Positions 8,501 through 16,511 are shown, numbered from the stretch's first letter. The stretch is 64,000 nt of DNA from Microbacterium sp. GCS4 (GCF_001262495.1 NZ_LGYE01000003.1:186001-250000), one strand, 5' to 3'. Made by a program: numbers and translations. The notes: generated by a model not told the origin, from the letters alone.

Positions 8501-9037
8501 CCTCCGGCATAGCCATGCCTCTGGCTGAGTTGAGGGCTGAGGGCGTGCAGGCATCCCCCATGAGAGCGGCGACAGCGTTCGCTGCGATCCAGTCGTACCC
8601 ACCCTCCGTTGCCGCCTCCGAGGACGGCCAGAGATCCAGGGGTAGCCAGCAGACGGCAAGGGGTCAAGGTGGCGATCGCGCTGTCGTATGCGGCGCCTTC
8701 GACATCGAGGTTGGAGGCTGAGGGTTCAGGGTTTGTAACGACCTGGATCGTGGCCGCCAGCGAGCCCGCCAGGTGCCGCGCCTCCTGAGCATGGTGCTAG
8801 AGGCACATCGGGAGAACCTTTGAGTGTGACCGGCCTGCGCCATGCTGCCACAGAATGTGTTCGCAGGGGATCGGTCTACGAGAGGCGACGTCCTCGGCGC
8901 ACTCATGTCGGAAACGGATTGGGGAGACACCGAATGTCACCCGGTTAGGCACGTCCGGCCTTCACTGACCGCGGTCTGTCGTGACACTTTCTGAGCCCCG
9001 ATGCTTGCAGTGCGCGGAGTGCTGCGCCGCGGCCGGG
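8501..9037. other. Intergenic stretch without a convincing gene
   Basis: About 540 bp between the ABC operon promoter and the end of the sigma-factor gene. Several short frames are open on both strands, but none has a ribosome site, family motif or normal actinobacterial codon pattern. Base composition looks more mixed than in the neighbours, which would fit a decayed gene or the edge of a transferred segment. I see no repeat ends or integrase remnant. Confidence 0.5.
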
Positions 9038-10276
9038 TCACTCGTTGAACGCCTTGCGGGAGAGGTATCGGGATTCGGGTTCGTTCGTCGTCATGTCGGC
9101 GGCGGCGAGGAAGTCCTCTTTCGCCGCAACAGCGTGCCCCTCCGCTTCGCGGAGGTGCGCGCGGATCGCGTGGGCGCGGTGCCGGGTCAAAGGGTGCTGC
9201 AGGAGCCCATGCTCGCGATCCAGTTCCTCGAGCAGAGCGGTGGCACGCGCGGGGCCGAAGGCATGGGCCACGGCGACGACTCGTGAGAGCATGACCAGTC
9301 CGGTGGGTTCGACCTGTTCGAGCGCCAGATACAGGGCAGCGATCTGTGCCCAGTCGGTCTGCTCGGCTGCGGCAGCGGATGCATGAACGGCGGCGATCGC
9401 GGCCTGTAGTCGGTAGGCTCCCACGTTCCCTTGCGACCACGCGGTACGGATGAGGTCCGATCCCTCTCGGATGGACTCCTGATCCCATCGAGTGCGGTCC
9501 TGGTCGCGGAGAGGGATGAGGTCGCCGTCGGCGGTGGTGCGCGTGGCGCGACGCGAATCGATCAGCAGCATGAGCGCGAGAAGGCCTGTCGGCTCTGGAT
9601 CATCGGGGACGAGGGCGTGGAGGAGCCGTGCGAGGCGGATCGCCTCGCCGGTCAGGTCGGTTCGAGTGAGCTCGCTGCCGGTGGTCACCGTGTACCCCTC
9701 GTTGAAGATCAGGTACAGCACTCGCATCACTGCGGAGAGGCGGCCGGGGAAGTCGTCATCGGCCGCGAATTCGAATCGGGCGCCGCTCTTGCGGATCTGC
9801 TGTTTCGCGCGGCTGATCCGCACCGCCATCGTCTGCTCCGTCACTCCGTAGGCGTGCGCGATCTCCGTGGTGGTCAACCCGCCCACGGCGCGCAGCGTCA
9901 ACGCGACACGCGAGGCGGACGACAGGGTGGGGTGACAGCACAGCAGCAGGAGGTTCAAGCTGTCGTCGTGATCGGCCAGGGACAGGTGCGACGAGGGCGG
10001 GTTCGGCTCGGAGGCTACGTACTGCTCTTCGCGGCGGCGGTCAGCCGATTCGGCGCGCAGCGTATCGATCATGCGGCGGTAGGCGACGCGGATCAGCCAG
10101 GATCGAGGCTGATCGGGGATCGCGTCCGGACGCCACTGGCGACTTGCTGCGAGCAGTGCGTCCTGTGTGGCTTCCTCGGCGATGTCGAAGTGGCCGAAGC
10201 GGCGCACCAGAGCTCCGAGGACCTGCGGCGCTTCTGCGCGCAGCAGGTCCTCGATCGCGTCAGGCCGGGCAGTCAC
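9038..10276 (-). CDS. ECF42-type RNA polymerase sigma factor
   Basis: A 412-aa sigma-70 protein, much longer than a plain ECF factor. The N-terminal ~170 residues hold region 2 (FDIAEEATQDALLAA, SWLIRVAYRRMID) and region 4 (LTTTEIAHAYGVTEQTMAVRISRAK). The remaining ~240 residues are the TPR-like C-terminal extension typical of group ECF42 (LIFNEGYTV, then EAIRLARLL). Known ECF42 factors have no anti-sigma gene and sit next to DGPF/YCII protein genes, exactly as here. The GTG start overlaps the YCII gene by 4 nt. A role in oxidative or antibiotic stress is reported for relatives. Confidence 0.92.
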   Translation of the reverse strand: MTARPDAIEDLLRAEAPQVLGALVRRFGHFDIAEEATQDALLAASRQWRPDAIPDQPRSWLIRVAYRRMIDTLRAESADRRREEQYVASEPNPPSSHLSLADHDDSLNLLLLCCHPTLSSASRVALTLRAVGGLTTTEIAHAYGVTEQTMAVRISRAKQQIRKSGARFEFAADDDFPGRLSAVMRVLYLIFNEGYTVTTGSELTRTDLTGEAIRLARLLHALVPDDPEPTGLLALMLLIDSRRATRTTADGDLIPLRDQDRTRWDQESIREGSDLIRTAWSQGNVGAYRLQAAIAAVHASAAAAEQTDWAQIAALYLALEQVEPTGLVMLSRVVAVAHAFGPARATALLEELDREHGLLQHPLTRHRAHAIRAHLREAEGHAVAAKEDFLAAADMTTNEPESRYLSRKAFNE

Positions 10277-10641
10277 GCGAAGTCGTCGCCCATGATCGGC
10301 CGGATCTCCATCGGCTCGCCGAGCATCTCCACCATCCGCGCGACGATGTCCTTCGCTCGCTCCACGCCGGACACCTCGATGACGGCGAAGGATGCGAGGA
10401 CCTCCTTGAGTTCGGCGAACGGACCGTCTGTCATGACGATCCCTCCGTCGACCTTGCGCACGGTCGTCGACGTGGCCGGGTGCCCGAGTCCTTCGGTGCT
10501 GACGAATTCCCCGCTGGCGCGCAGCTCGGCTTCGAACTGCTGATACGCGGCGAAGGCGGCAAGCGCGTCCTCGGTGGGGGCATCCGCGGTCGCGGCGTCC
10601 CAGCTGCTGCTCGGCGTGTAGCCGAGGATGAGGAACTTCAC
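10273..10641 (-). CDS. YCII-related (DGPF) protein
   Basis: A 122-aa YCII-fold protein with the motif TDGPFAELKE at about residues 75-84, which defines the DGPF proteins partnered with ECF42 sigma factors. The N-terminal MKFLILGY strand is typical. The GTG start at 10641 has AAGGAG 8 nt upstream. Its stop overlaps the sigma-factor start by 4 nt. The biochemical function of DGPF proteins is not settled; they are thought to feed a signal to the C-terminal domain of the sigma factor. Confidence 0.92.
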   Translation of the reverse strand: MKFLILGYTPSSSWDAATADAPTEDALAAFAAYQQFEAELRASGEFVSTEGLGHPATSTTVRKVDGGIVMTDGPFAELKEVLASFAVIEVSGVERAKDIVARMVEMLGEPMEIRPIMGDDFA

Positions 10642-10674
10642 GATCTCTTCTCCTTGGGTCGGTTGGAATTCAGG

Positions 10675-11346
10675 CTAGCGAGACGCACGCGGCGACCTCA
10701 GAAGGGAGATGGCCGTCGCGGTGCACCATCCGAAGGCGAAGAGTCCCGTGACTGCCACCTGGATGCTGGCGATGTCGGGGACGACCGGAGCGAGGAGGGC
10801 GATCGCGACGATGCCGTTGCCGAATGCGACGGCCGCTCGCCGTTCGCGGATGGTGCGGATGAGCGCGACGATGGCGGCCACGGCCAGGGCGGTGAATGCG
10901 ACGATCGCCGCCACCATGTGGAGGAGCGCGTGCCAGGTGGGCTCGGCGGCGGGGCCGTCGGCCACGCCGAGCGGGAATCCGTTCGCGGCGTCTTGCGGGA
11001 AGAGGCCGGCGGCGATGAAGCCCGCTCCGCCGATCGCGACGAGGATTGGGATGGCGGCGCGACCGATCCCGCGGGTCACGACCCGCCGGTGACCGATCGA
11101 CAGGCAGATCAGCCCGAGTCCCGCCAGGACGAAGGTCAGGATCTGGATCCAGCCGAGGTCGCCCGTGGAGAGTTGGCTGAGGGGATGGATACGGATGTCG
11201 AATCCCGGGCGCGTCAGCATCTGCACGAGGGCGGAGGCATAGAACAGCGGCCCGGCGACCGCACCCGCGAGCAGGAGGCGTCGGGTCGAACGAGGCAGGG
11301 TGTGGGCCTCGCGGTGTGCGAGGCGTGGGGCTGAGTTCATGGTCAC
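10675..11346 (-). CDS. DUF998-like membrane protein
   Basis: A 223-aa protein with six hydrophobic segments, beginning around TRRLLLAGAVAGPLFYASAL. The HPLSQLSTGDLGWIQ block is typical of DUF998. The GTG at 11346 has AAGGAG 6 nt upstream, while the ATG two codons later is 12 nt away. It lies 33 bp before the YCII gene on the same strand, so DUF998-YCII-ECF42 may form one transcript. No enzymatic motif was seen. Confidence 0.85.
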   Translation of the reverse strand: MTMNSAPRLAHREAHTLPRSTRRLLLAGAVAGPLFYASALVQMLTRPGFDIRIHPLSQLSTGDLGWIQILTFVLAGLGLICLSIGHRRVVTRGIGRAAIPILVAIGGAGFIAAGLFPQDAANGFPLGVADGPAAEPTWHALLHMVAAIVAFTALAVAAIVALIRTIRERRAAVAFGNGIVAIALLAPVVPDIASIQVAVTGLFAFGWCTATAISLLRSPRASR

Positions 11347-11514
11347 GGTGTGCTCCTTCGTGGATCGGGCGTTGCTGCACGGATACGTCGGAGCCAGGCA
11401 GCGGGTCTTGACATGGTGCCGCCGGCGAATTCGCGCGCAGATGTCAATCCACGGAGCTCGGCTCCGAGGTCTCTGTAGAAGCGGCCCGCCGGGCGGCAGA
11501 CGAAAGGACACCTG

Positions 11515-11994
11515 ATGAACGAGAACCTGCAGGAGAACATCACCGCCGAGCAGATCGACGCGTACGGGCTCGGCGAGCAGCCCACGCCCAGCAGCGCCGT
11601 GAAAGCACTCGACCGGCTCGTCGGCGAATGGACGGTCACGGGTGGTGCCGAGGGCGTCATCCGGTACGAGTGGATGACGGGGCGATTCTTCCTGCTCCAG
11701 CACGTCGAGCTCGAGCAGTTCGGCCAGACCATCACCGGCATCGAGGTCATTGGCCAGCTGCGCCCGTTCGGCCAGCCCGCCGGCACCGAAGTCGTCTCCC
11801 GGTTCTATGACTCGATGGGCAACACGCTCGACTACGTCTACGAGTTGGAGGGCGACACGCTCACCATCTGGGCCGGAGCCAAGGGGAGCCCGGCGTACTT
11901 CACGGGCACGTTCAGCGACGACGATCGTGTCCTCGACGGCGCCTGGGTCTACCCCGGTGACGGCGGATATGCATCCACGATGAATCGCCGCTGA
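11515..11994 (+). CDS. DUF1579-like lipocalin-fold protein
   Basis: A 159-aa soluble protein of alternating beta strands (LVGEWTVTGGAEGVIRYEW, FFLLQHVELEQFG, TLDYVYELEGDTLTIWAG), resembling the small beta-barrel DUF1579 family, which is often found with stress regulators. GAAAGGA lies just upstream of the ATG. It is divergent from the DUF998 gene and is followed 34 bp later by a hydrolase. The ligand is unknown. Confidence 0.75.
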   Translation: MNENLQENITAEQIDAYGLGEQPTPSSAVKALDRLVGEWTVTGGAEGVIRYEWMTGRFFLLQHVELEQFGQTITGIEVIGQLRPFGQPAGTEVVSRFYDSMGNTLDYVYELEGDTLTIWAGAKGSPAYFTGTFSDDDRVLDGAWVYPGDGGYASTMNRR

Positions 11995-12028
11995 TACCAT
12001 CCGCTTCTCGAAACAGAGGGAAACCACC

Positions 12029-12874
12029 ATGCCGAAGAACACGTCCTCCCCCCGCCCCTCGGTGCACCGCGTCACCTCGGCGGATGGCACGGGGATATCG
12101 TTCGAGCGCAGCGGTGAGGGGCGGGTCGTCATCCTGGTCGCGCAGGCGCTGTCCGACCTCCGCGACAACCGTCGCCTCGCGGCCCTGCTCGCCGACACCC
12201 ACACTGTCGTGAACTATGACCGTCGCGGACGCGGCGACAGCGGCGACGCCGGCGCATGGAGCGGCGCTCGCGAGATCGAAGACATCGAGGCGCTCATTGA
12301 CGCCCACGGCGGCAGGGCATCACTTCTCGGTGCATCATCCGGCGCTGTCCTCGTGTTGGACGCTGCCGCAGCTCTTCCCGATAAGGTCGAGGCCGTCATC
12401 GCCTTCGAGCCTCCGGTGATCGTGGATGAGCAACGCGCACCGGTTCCCCGCGACCTCGCCGACCGTCTCGAGCAGCTCGTCGACGAGGGGAGGGGATCGG
12501 ATGCCGTCCGCGAGTTCAGCCGCGTCGCCCTCGGCGCATCCCCGTTCATGATCGGGGCGATGCGCCTCATGGTCGGGCCGTGGCGGACCATGGTCGCGAT
12601 GGCCAGGACTGCCGTCTACGACACGCGCCTCTGCGCGGGGTTGCAGGACGGAACACCTCTCACCGGAGACCGGTGGAGGGGGCTCCGGGCACCCTCACTC
12701 GTGCTCGTCGGGAGCACGAGCGAGCCGTTCGTGCAGAGCGGCACCCGGGAGCTCTCGTCGCTGATCGGAGCCCGCCACGAGAGCATCGACGGCGCGCATC
12801 ACGCGACACCAATGATGAAGCCGGCCGCGCTGATCCCGTCCGTCGTGCCGTTCCTCGGCGAGGTGCTCTCTTGA
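12029..12874 (+). CDS. Alpha/beta hydrolase
   Basis: A 281-aa cytosolic alpha/beta hydrolase. The nucleophile elbow is LLGASSGAVL, the preceding YDRRGRGDSGD strand is typical of the superfamily, the acid is probably in LVGSTSEPFV and the His in DGAHHATP. GAGGGAAA lies 6 nt before the ATG. The usual HG oxyanion motif is replaced by VAQALSDL, a moderate divergence. An ArsR gene follows within 30 bp. The substrate is unknown. Confidence 0.85.
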   Translation: MPKNTSSPRPSVHRVTSADGTGISFERSGEGRVVILVAQALSDLRDNRRLAALLADTHTVVNYDRRGRGDSGDAGAWSGAREIEDIEALIDAHGGRASLLGASSGAVLVLDAAAALPDKVEAVIAFEPPVIVDEQRAPVPRDLADRLEQLVDEGRGSDAVREFSRVALGASPFMIGAMRLMVGPWRTMVAMARTAVYDTRLCAGLQDGTPLTGDRWRGLRAPSLVLVGSTSEPFVQSGTRELSSLIGARHESIDGAHHATPMMKPAALIPSVVPFLGEVLS

Positions 12875-12902
12875 TCGCGACCGCCGCGGAGTGCCGATAC
12901 CC

Positions 12903-13244
12903 GTGATTCCCGACGAACTCACCCCTCGGGACGCGAACAGGGTCTTCCGAGCTCTGGGCGATGCCACCCGTCGCGACGTCCTCGCCCGAACGCTTCTCGA
13001 GGAGCGTTCGGTGACGGAGCTCGCGCGCGGCTACGACATGAGCCTTGCGGCAGTGCAGAAACATCTCGCGGTGCTCGAGCGTGCGGGACTCATCGTCAGA
13101 CGCGCGCGAGGACGGGAGCGGCTCGTGCGCGCAGATCGGGAGACGATCAGGCGCGCGTCATGGCTGCTTCGCGCCTTCGACGGCGGCGGTCTCGGGTGCA
13201 CGAGACCGCCGTCTCCGCCGGAACCGGATGCCGCGTCTGGTTGA
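12903..13244 (+). CDS. ArsR-family regulator with atypical C-terminus
   Basis: A winged-helix ArsR protein of about 113 aa. The core VFRALGDATRRDVLARTLLEE and the recognition helix MSLAAVQKHLAVLERAGLI match the SRPBCC-associated ArsR type and the paralog 140 bp downstream. The last 25 residues are Gly/Pro-rich and lack the RYEELWRSRIARLD-like ending of the paralog; a related ending is faintly visible in another frame, so a frameshift is possible. GTG at 12903 is preferred because the GTG at 12891 has no spacing to its GGAG. It may be degenerate but still holds an intact DNA-binding core. Confidence 0.75.
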   Translation: MIPDELTPRDANRVFRALGDATRRDVLARTLLEERSVTELARGYDMSLAAVQKHLAVLERAGLIVRRARGRERLVRADRETIRRASWLLRAFDGGGLGCTRPPSPPEPDAASG

Positions 13245-13348
13245 ACCGCCCGTTCGGCGCCAGCAGGTGCACCGTCACGCTCCATCAGAATCTCATGTCA
13301 TCCACAGGCGGGTTGTGTCACTGCAGTGTGTTCTCGACAGATCGCCTC

Positions 13349-13395
13349 TTGACACCCGCCGCACCCGGGTCTAACGTACAACCAAATGGTTGCAC
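13349..13395 (+). promoter_or_regulatory. Leaderless promoter with ArsR operator over the start codon
   Basis: TTGACA at 13349-13354, a 17-bp spacer, then TAACGT at 13372-13377. This puts the transcript start about at the ATG at 13386, with no ribosome site, so the mRNA is probably leaderless. An inverted repeat, GTACAACC (13376-13383) and GGTTGCAC (13388-13395), matches 7 of 8 bases and straddles the -10 and start codon. It is a strong candidate for autoregulation by the encoded ArsR protein. Confidence 0.65.
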
Positions 13396-13787
13396 AACGA
13401 GAATTGAGCGAAGCGGAGGTCGACCGTGTGTTCCACGCATTGGCGACGTCGACCCGACGCGACATCCTGCGTCGGACGATCGAGCGGGAGCAGTCCGTCT
13501 CGACCCTCGCCTCCGAATACGAGATGTCGTTCGCCGCAGTTCAGAAGCACGTCTCCGTGCTCGAGGCCGCGAACCTCATCGTCAAGCGCGCCGAGGGACG
13601 CGAGCGGCTCGTCCGCGCGAACCCCGAGATGATCGCCCGCGCCAGGGCGCTCCTCGCCCGATACGAAGAGCTGTGGCGGTCGCGCATCGCCCGCCTCGAC
13701 GACCTGCTGGCCGAGCCGCCGCGCTCGACAGCATCCGACACGACCGACAACGACAGCACCACCACACCGACCGGAGAAGGAGACTGA
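13386..13787 (+). CDS. ArsR-family regulator of the SRPBCC gene
   Basis: A 133-aa winged-helix repressor with VFHALATSTRRDILRRTIE and the recognition helix MSFAAVQKHVSVLEAANLI, typical of ArsR proteins paired with AHSA1/SRPBCC genes. No metal-binding cysteines were seen, so the signal is probably not a metal. The Ser/Thr-rich C-terminal tail is likely disordered. The gene is preceded by a leaderless promoter with an operator-like palindrome and abuts the SRPBCC gene, whose ribosome site lies inside this coding region. It presumably represses the pair. Confidence 0.92.
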   Translation: MVAQRELSEAEVDRVFHALATSTRRDILRRTIEREQSVSTLASEYEMSFAAVQKHVSVLEAANLIVKRAEGRERLVRANPEMIARARALLARYEELWRSRIARLDDLLAEPPRSTASDTTDNDSTTTPTGEGD

Positions 13788-13788
13788 C

Positions 13789-14766
13789 ATGCCTGTCACC
13801 GACATCACCACGGATGCCGACAACCTGACCATGACGGTCGTCGCGGACTTCGCGGCACCGATCGAGCGCGTCTGGAGCGCCTACAGCGACCCGCGCCAGC
13901 TCGAGCGCTTCTGGGGTCCTCCGGGATGGCCCGCCACGTTCACGGCGTGGGACCAGTCCGTCGGCGGACGCGCGAACTACACGATGAACGGTCCGCGGGG
14001 CGAGAGCTCGTCGGGGTCGTGGGAGTTCCTGTCGATCGAGGAACCCAGCCGCTTCACGGTGCTCGACTCGTTCACCGACGCCGACGGCAATCCGCTCGAC
14101 GGCTTCCCCGCGCAGCGCATGGAGTTCGCTTTCGAGTCCACCGCCGACGGCACGCGCATGGTCACGACGAGTCACTTCGACTCGGTCGAGGCGCTCGAGC
14201 AGGTCGTCGAGATGGGGCAGAGCGAGGGCATCCGCATGGCGATGGGCCAGCTCGACGTCGTGCTGCAGGACCTCCGCGACTACGCGCAGGGCAAGGGGAC
14301 GACCGTCGATCTGCTGGACGACACCCACGTGCGCATCACCCGGCTCGTCGAGGGGCCGCGCGAGCTGGTGTGGCGCGCCCACAACGAGCCCGAGCTCATG
14401 AAGCAGTGGCTGCTAGGGCCCGATGGCTGGGAGATGACGGAGTGCGTCGTCGCGACGGAGGTCGGCCAGGCTTACCGGACCTCCTGGGCCCCGGTCGGCG
14501 ACACCGAGGGGGAGCCCTTCGGCTTCGAGGGGGAGGCGCTCGTGATCGACGCCCCGCGCCGGTCGGTCCAGACCGAGCGGATGATCGGGATGCCGGTCGA
14601 GACGCTGAACGACCTCAACCTCTACGAGGAGAACGGCGCGACGCTCATCACGCTCTACATCGAGTACCCCGACAAGGAGACGCGTGACATGATCCTCGCC
14701 ACCGGCATGGCCGACGGCATGGAGGCCTCGTACGACCGTCTCGAGCGGGAGCTGCTCGCGGTCTGA
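13789..14766 (+). CDS. Double SRPBCC (AHSA1-type) protein
   Basis: A 325-aa protein made of two SRPBCC/AHSA1 domains in tandem, about residues 8-162 and 168-320. Each starts with the same pattern (RVWSAYSDPRQLERFWGPPGW and LVWRAHNEPELMKQWLLGPDGW). Single-domain relatives of about 150 aa usually follow ArsR genes, so this is a fused pair. SRPBCC folds have a deep hydrophobic cavity and bind small lipophilic ligands. AGAAGGAG lies about 7 nt before the ATG. The gene ends 8 bp before a long inverted repeat. Confidence 0.9.
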   Translation: MPVTDITTDADNLTMTVVADFAAPIERVWSAYSDPRQLERFWGPPGWPATFTAWDQSVGGRANYTMNGPRGESSSGSWEFLSIEEPSRFTVLDSFTDADGNPLDGFPAQRMEFAFESTADGTRMVTTSHFDSVEALEQVVEMGQSEGIRMAMGQLDVVLQDLRDYAQGKGTTVDLLDDTHVRITRLVEGPRELVWRAHNEPELMKQWLLGPDGWEMTECVVATEVGQAYRTSWAPVGDTEGEPFGFEGEALVIDAPRRSVQTERMIGMPVETLNDLNLYEENGATLITLYIEYPDKETRDMILATGMADGMEASYDRLERELLAV

Positions 14767-14773
14767 GCCGCAC

Positions 14774-14846
14774 AACTCCGGAGAACCGGCCGATTCCGTC
14801 GCGGAACCGGCCGGTTCTCTGCGTTCCGGGCCGGTTCTCCGGAGTT
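14774..14846. repeat. Long inverted repeat, likely bidirectional terminator
   Basis: AACTCCGGAGAACCGGCC (14774-14791) is perfectly complementary to 14829-14846, with a further gaaccggccggttc copy inside the loop. It separates the convergent SRPBCC and DoxX genes and its right arm contains the DoxX stop codon. The outer arms recur at 49029-49101. Confidence 0.8.
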
Positions 14847-15258
14847 ATGGCGATGCGTTCCGGCGGACGCGCGGGCTCCACGTCGACCAGAGCGCGAGGG
14901 CGATCAGCATAGGCTGGAAGAACAGGCGCACGAAGCGCGCCGTGTCGGTGTTCAATCCGAACGCGTCGCGGTGCTCCAGCCACTGGGCGATGTTGCCCGG
15001 GAAGACCGCGACGAAGAACAGTGCCGTGACGATACCGACGGCGCGCCGGTGCTTGCGGGCGACGAGCAGTGCGCCACCGAGGCCGACCTCGACCACACCC
15101 GAGGCGAGCACGGTCACGTCGGGGTCGACCGGCAGCCACGGCGGCACCTGCGCCTGGAACTCCTCTCGCGCGAACGTCAGATGCGAGACACCGGCGAACA
15201 CGAGGAACGAGCCGAGCAGCAGTCGGCCCACGGTGCGGGCCACACTCGTCTTCGACAT
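14845..15258 (-). CDS. DoxX-family membrane protein
   Basis: A 137-aa protein with four hydrophobic segments in the DoxX pattern (RLLLGSFLVFAGVSHLTFARE, GVVEVGLGGALLV, GIVTALFFVAVFPGNIAQW). DoxX-like proteins occur in respiratory and oxidative-stress complexes, but many small actinobacterial members have no known role. The TAA stop lies inside the inverted-repeat terminator. RNase HI is the next gene upstream on the same strand. Confidence 0.88.
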   Translation of the reverse strand: MSKTSVARTVGRLLLGSFLVFAGVSHLTFAREEFQAQVPPWLPVDPDVTVLASGVVEVGLGGALLVARKHRRAVGIVTALFFVAVFPGNIAQWLEHRDAFGLNTDTARFVRLFFQPMLIALALWSTWSPRVRRNASP

Positions 15259-15277
15259 GGGGCGAGTGTACGCGCGA

Positions 15278-16135
15278 TCAGATCAGGCGACGGAGCGCCT
15301 CGTCGAGACTGATCCCCTGCGCGCTCGCGAGATCGGCCAGGCGCGCGTGCTCCTCTCCGGTCAGCGTCAGGCGCACCTCGACGGGATCGGATGCCGGGTC
15401 ATCGTCGAATCCCTCGAACAGATCGGCCGTCTCGGCCCACAGCGGCTCGGCCGCCGTCGCGGCCGCGAACGGCGACGGTGCGGATGCGGCGGCCGCGCCG
15501 ACCGCGGGATCGGTCGGGTCGACGGCGCCAGCGCCGGGCGCGCTCGCCGCGCCGACCGACGGATCGGTCGCATCGGCATCCGCCCAGGCCGACTCATCGG
15601 CATCCAGCCAGCCGGAGTCCGCGGCAGCCGCGAGCGGAGCCGATCCGGCGGCCGCAGCCCCGGCATCCGTCGCGAGGGTGAAGCCCGGGCCGCGCCGCGG
15701 CTCCTGCTTCTGCTGGTACGCCTTCGCGGCGGCGTTCGCACGCTCGTCGGCCGCCTCATTGAGAGGATGGCCCGCGTGGCCCTTGACCCACGAGAACTCC
15801 ACGTCACGTCCGCGGATCGCCTCGTCGATGCCCTCGAGCAGATCGCGGTTCAGCACGGGACCGCCGTCGGACTTGCGCCACCCCTTGCGCTTCCACCCCG
15901 GCATCCACTTCGTCACGGAGTCGATCACGTACCGGCTGTCGCATTCGATCAGCAGCTTCTCGTCGATGCCGGCCGTCGCCCGCAGCAGTTCGAGCACGGC
16001 GCGGAGCTCGCCCTGGTTGTTGGTGCCGTGCGGCGAGCCGCCGGCCGCCCAGTTCGACTCGTCGATGTACCAGGCCCAGCCGTTGGGGCCGGGGTTGCCC
16101 AGTGCGGAGCCGTCTGCGGCGGCGGTGATCGTCAT
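15278..16135 (-). CDS. rnhA: Ribonuclease HI with C-terminal extension
   Basis: A 285-aa protein. Residues 1-~145 are a complete RNase HI: the catalytic DEDD set is seen as AAADGSALGNPG, NNQGELRAV, IECDSRYVID and NEAADERANAAA, and it should cut the RNA strand of RNA/DNA hybrids. About 90 Ala/Asp-rich, low-complexity residues follow, then a 36-residue end (VEVRLTLTGEEHARLADLA) that resembles a ribbon-helix-helix segment. The ATG at 16135 has GGTGG upstream; an ATG 11 codons earlier precedes only Arg/Gly-rich residues. The C-terminal module may bind nucleic acid; this is inference. Confidence 0.93.
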   Translation of the reverse strand: MTITAAADGSALGNPGPNGWAWYIDESNWAAGGSPHGTNNQGELRAVLELLRATAGIDEKLLIECDSRYVIDSVTKWMPGWKRKGWRKSDGGPVLNRDLLEGIDEAIRGRDVEFSWVKGHAGHPLNEAADERANAAAKAYQQKQEPRRGPGFTLATDAGAAAAGSAPLAAAADSGWLDADESAWADADATDPSVGAASAPGAGAVDPTDPAVGAAAASAPSPFAAATAAEPLWAETADLFEGFDDDPASDPVEVRLTLTGEEHARLADLASAQGISLDEALRRLI

Positions 16136-16177
16136 CCCTCCACCGTAGCCGCGGCGGCGGACAGCCACGCGTCGCCT

Positions 16178-16252
16178 CCAGCCCGTCTGTTTCTGCCGAA
16201 TGGCGCAAACGGACGGTCTATTTGCGTCATACGGCAGAAATAGACGGGCTGG
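16178..16252. repeat. Long imperfect inverted repeat
   Basis: Two 32-bp arms (16178-16209 and 16221-16252) pair with only three mismatches around an 11-bp loop; the arms begin CCAGCCCGTCT. It lies between two co-directional minus-strand genes, so it could end the small acidic-protein transcript before rnhA or be a REP-like element. Confidence 0.75.
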
Positions 16253-16262
16253 GTGGGGAGGG

Positions 16263-16511
16263 TCAGTCCTCGGGCTCGGGCTCGGGCTCGCGGTTCTCGA
16301 CCGACACGGCCGACGGGGCGGGCGGCGCCACGGGGAACACGATCGAGCTCACATCGCCGCTCGTCTCGGCACCCAGTCCGATCGACAGCGGATCGAGCGC
16401 CGGCGCGGAGCCCAGCACCTCGGACTCTCCGCGTTCGAGCGGCTCGGAAGGCAGTGCCCACTGCTTCTCTTCTTCTTCGGGTCGTTGCTGGAACAGTCCC
16501 ATGCCTCCCAT
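16263..16511 (-). CDS. Small acidic protein of unknown function
   Basis: About 82 residues: MGLFQQRPEEEEKQWALPSE near the start, then Pro/Glu-rich and probably disordered sequence ending in REPEPEPED. I recognise the MGLFQQRPEE opening as typical of a small protein in this bacterial family, with no assigned function. The ATG at 16511 has a GGGG patch 5 nt upstream; the ATG at 16502 is the alternative. It ends 11 bp from the long inverted repeat and is divergent from the MscS gene. Confidence 0.65.
   Translation of the reverse strand: MGGMGLFQQRPEEEEKQWALPSEPLERGESEVLGSAPALDPLSIGLGAETSGDVSSIVFPVAPPAPSAVSVENREPEPEPED

Noticed and set aside
8664..8930. 88-codon minus-strand frame in the 8.5-9.0 kb gap
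   Set aside because: Composition is Ser/Arg-rich and unlike a folded protein; no ribosome site; no recognisable motif.
10675..12204. A 509-codon open frame on the minus strand
   Set aside because: Only the last ~220 codons are a real membrane protein; the rest runs antisense to the DUF1579-like and hydrolase genes and shows no protein-like composition. A GTG with a good ribosome site at 11346 marks the real start.
13582..14382. Long minus-strand frame opposite the SRPBCC gene
   Set aside because: Typical high-GC antisense frame; the sense strand encodes a clear protein family with regulator and operator.
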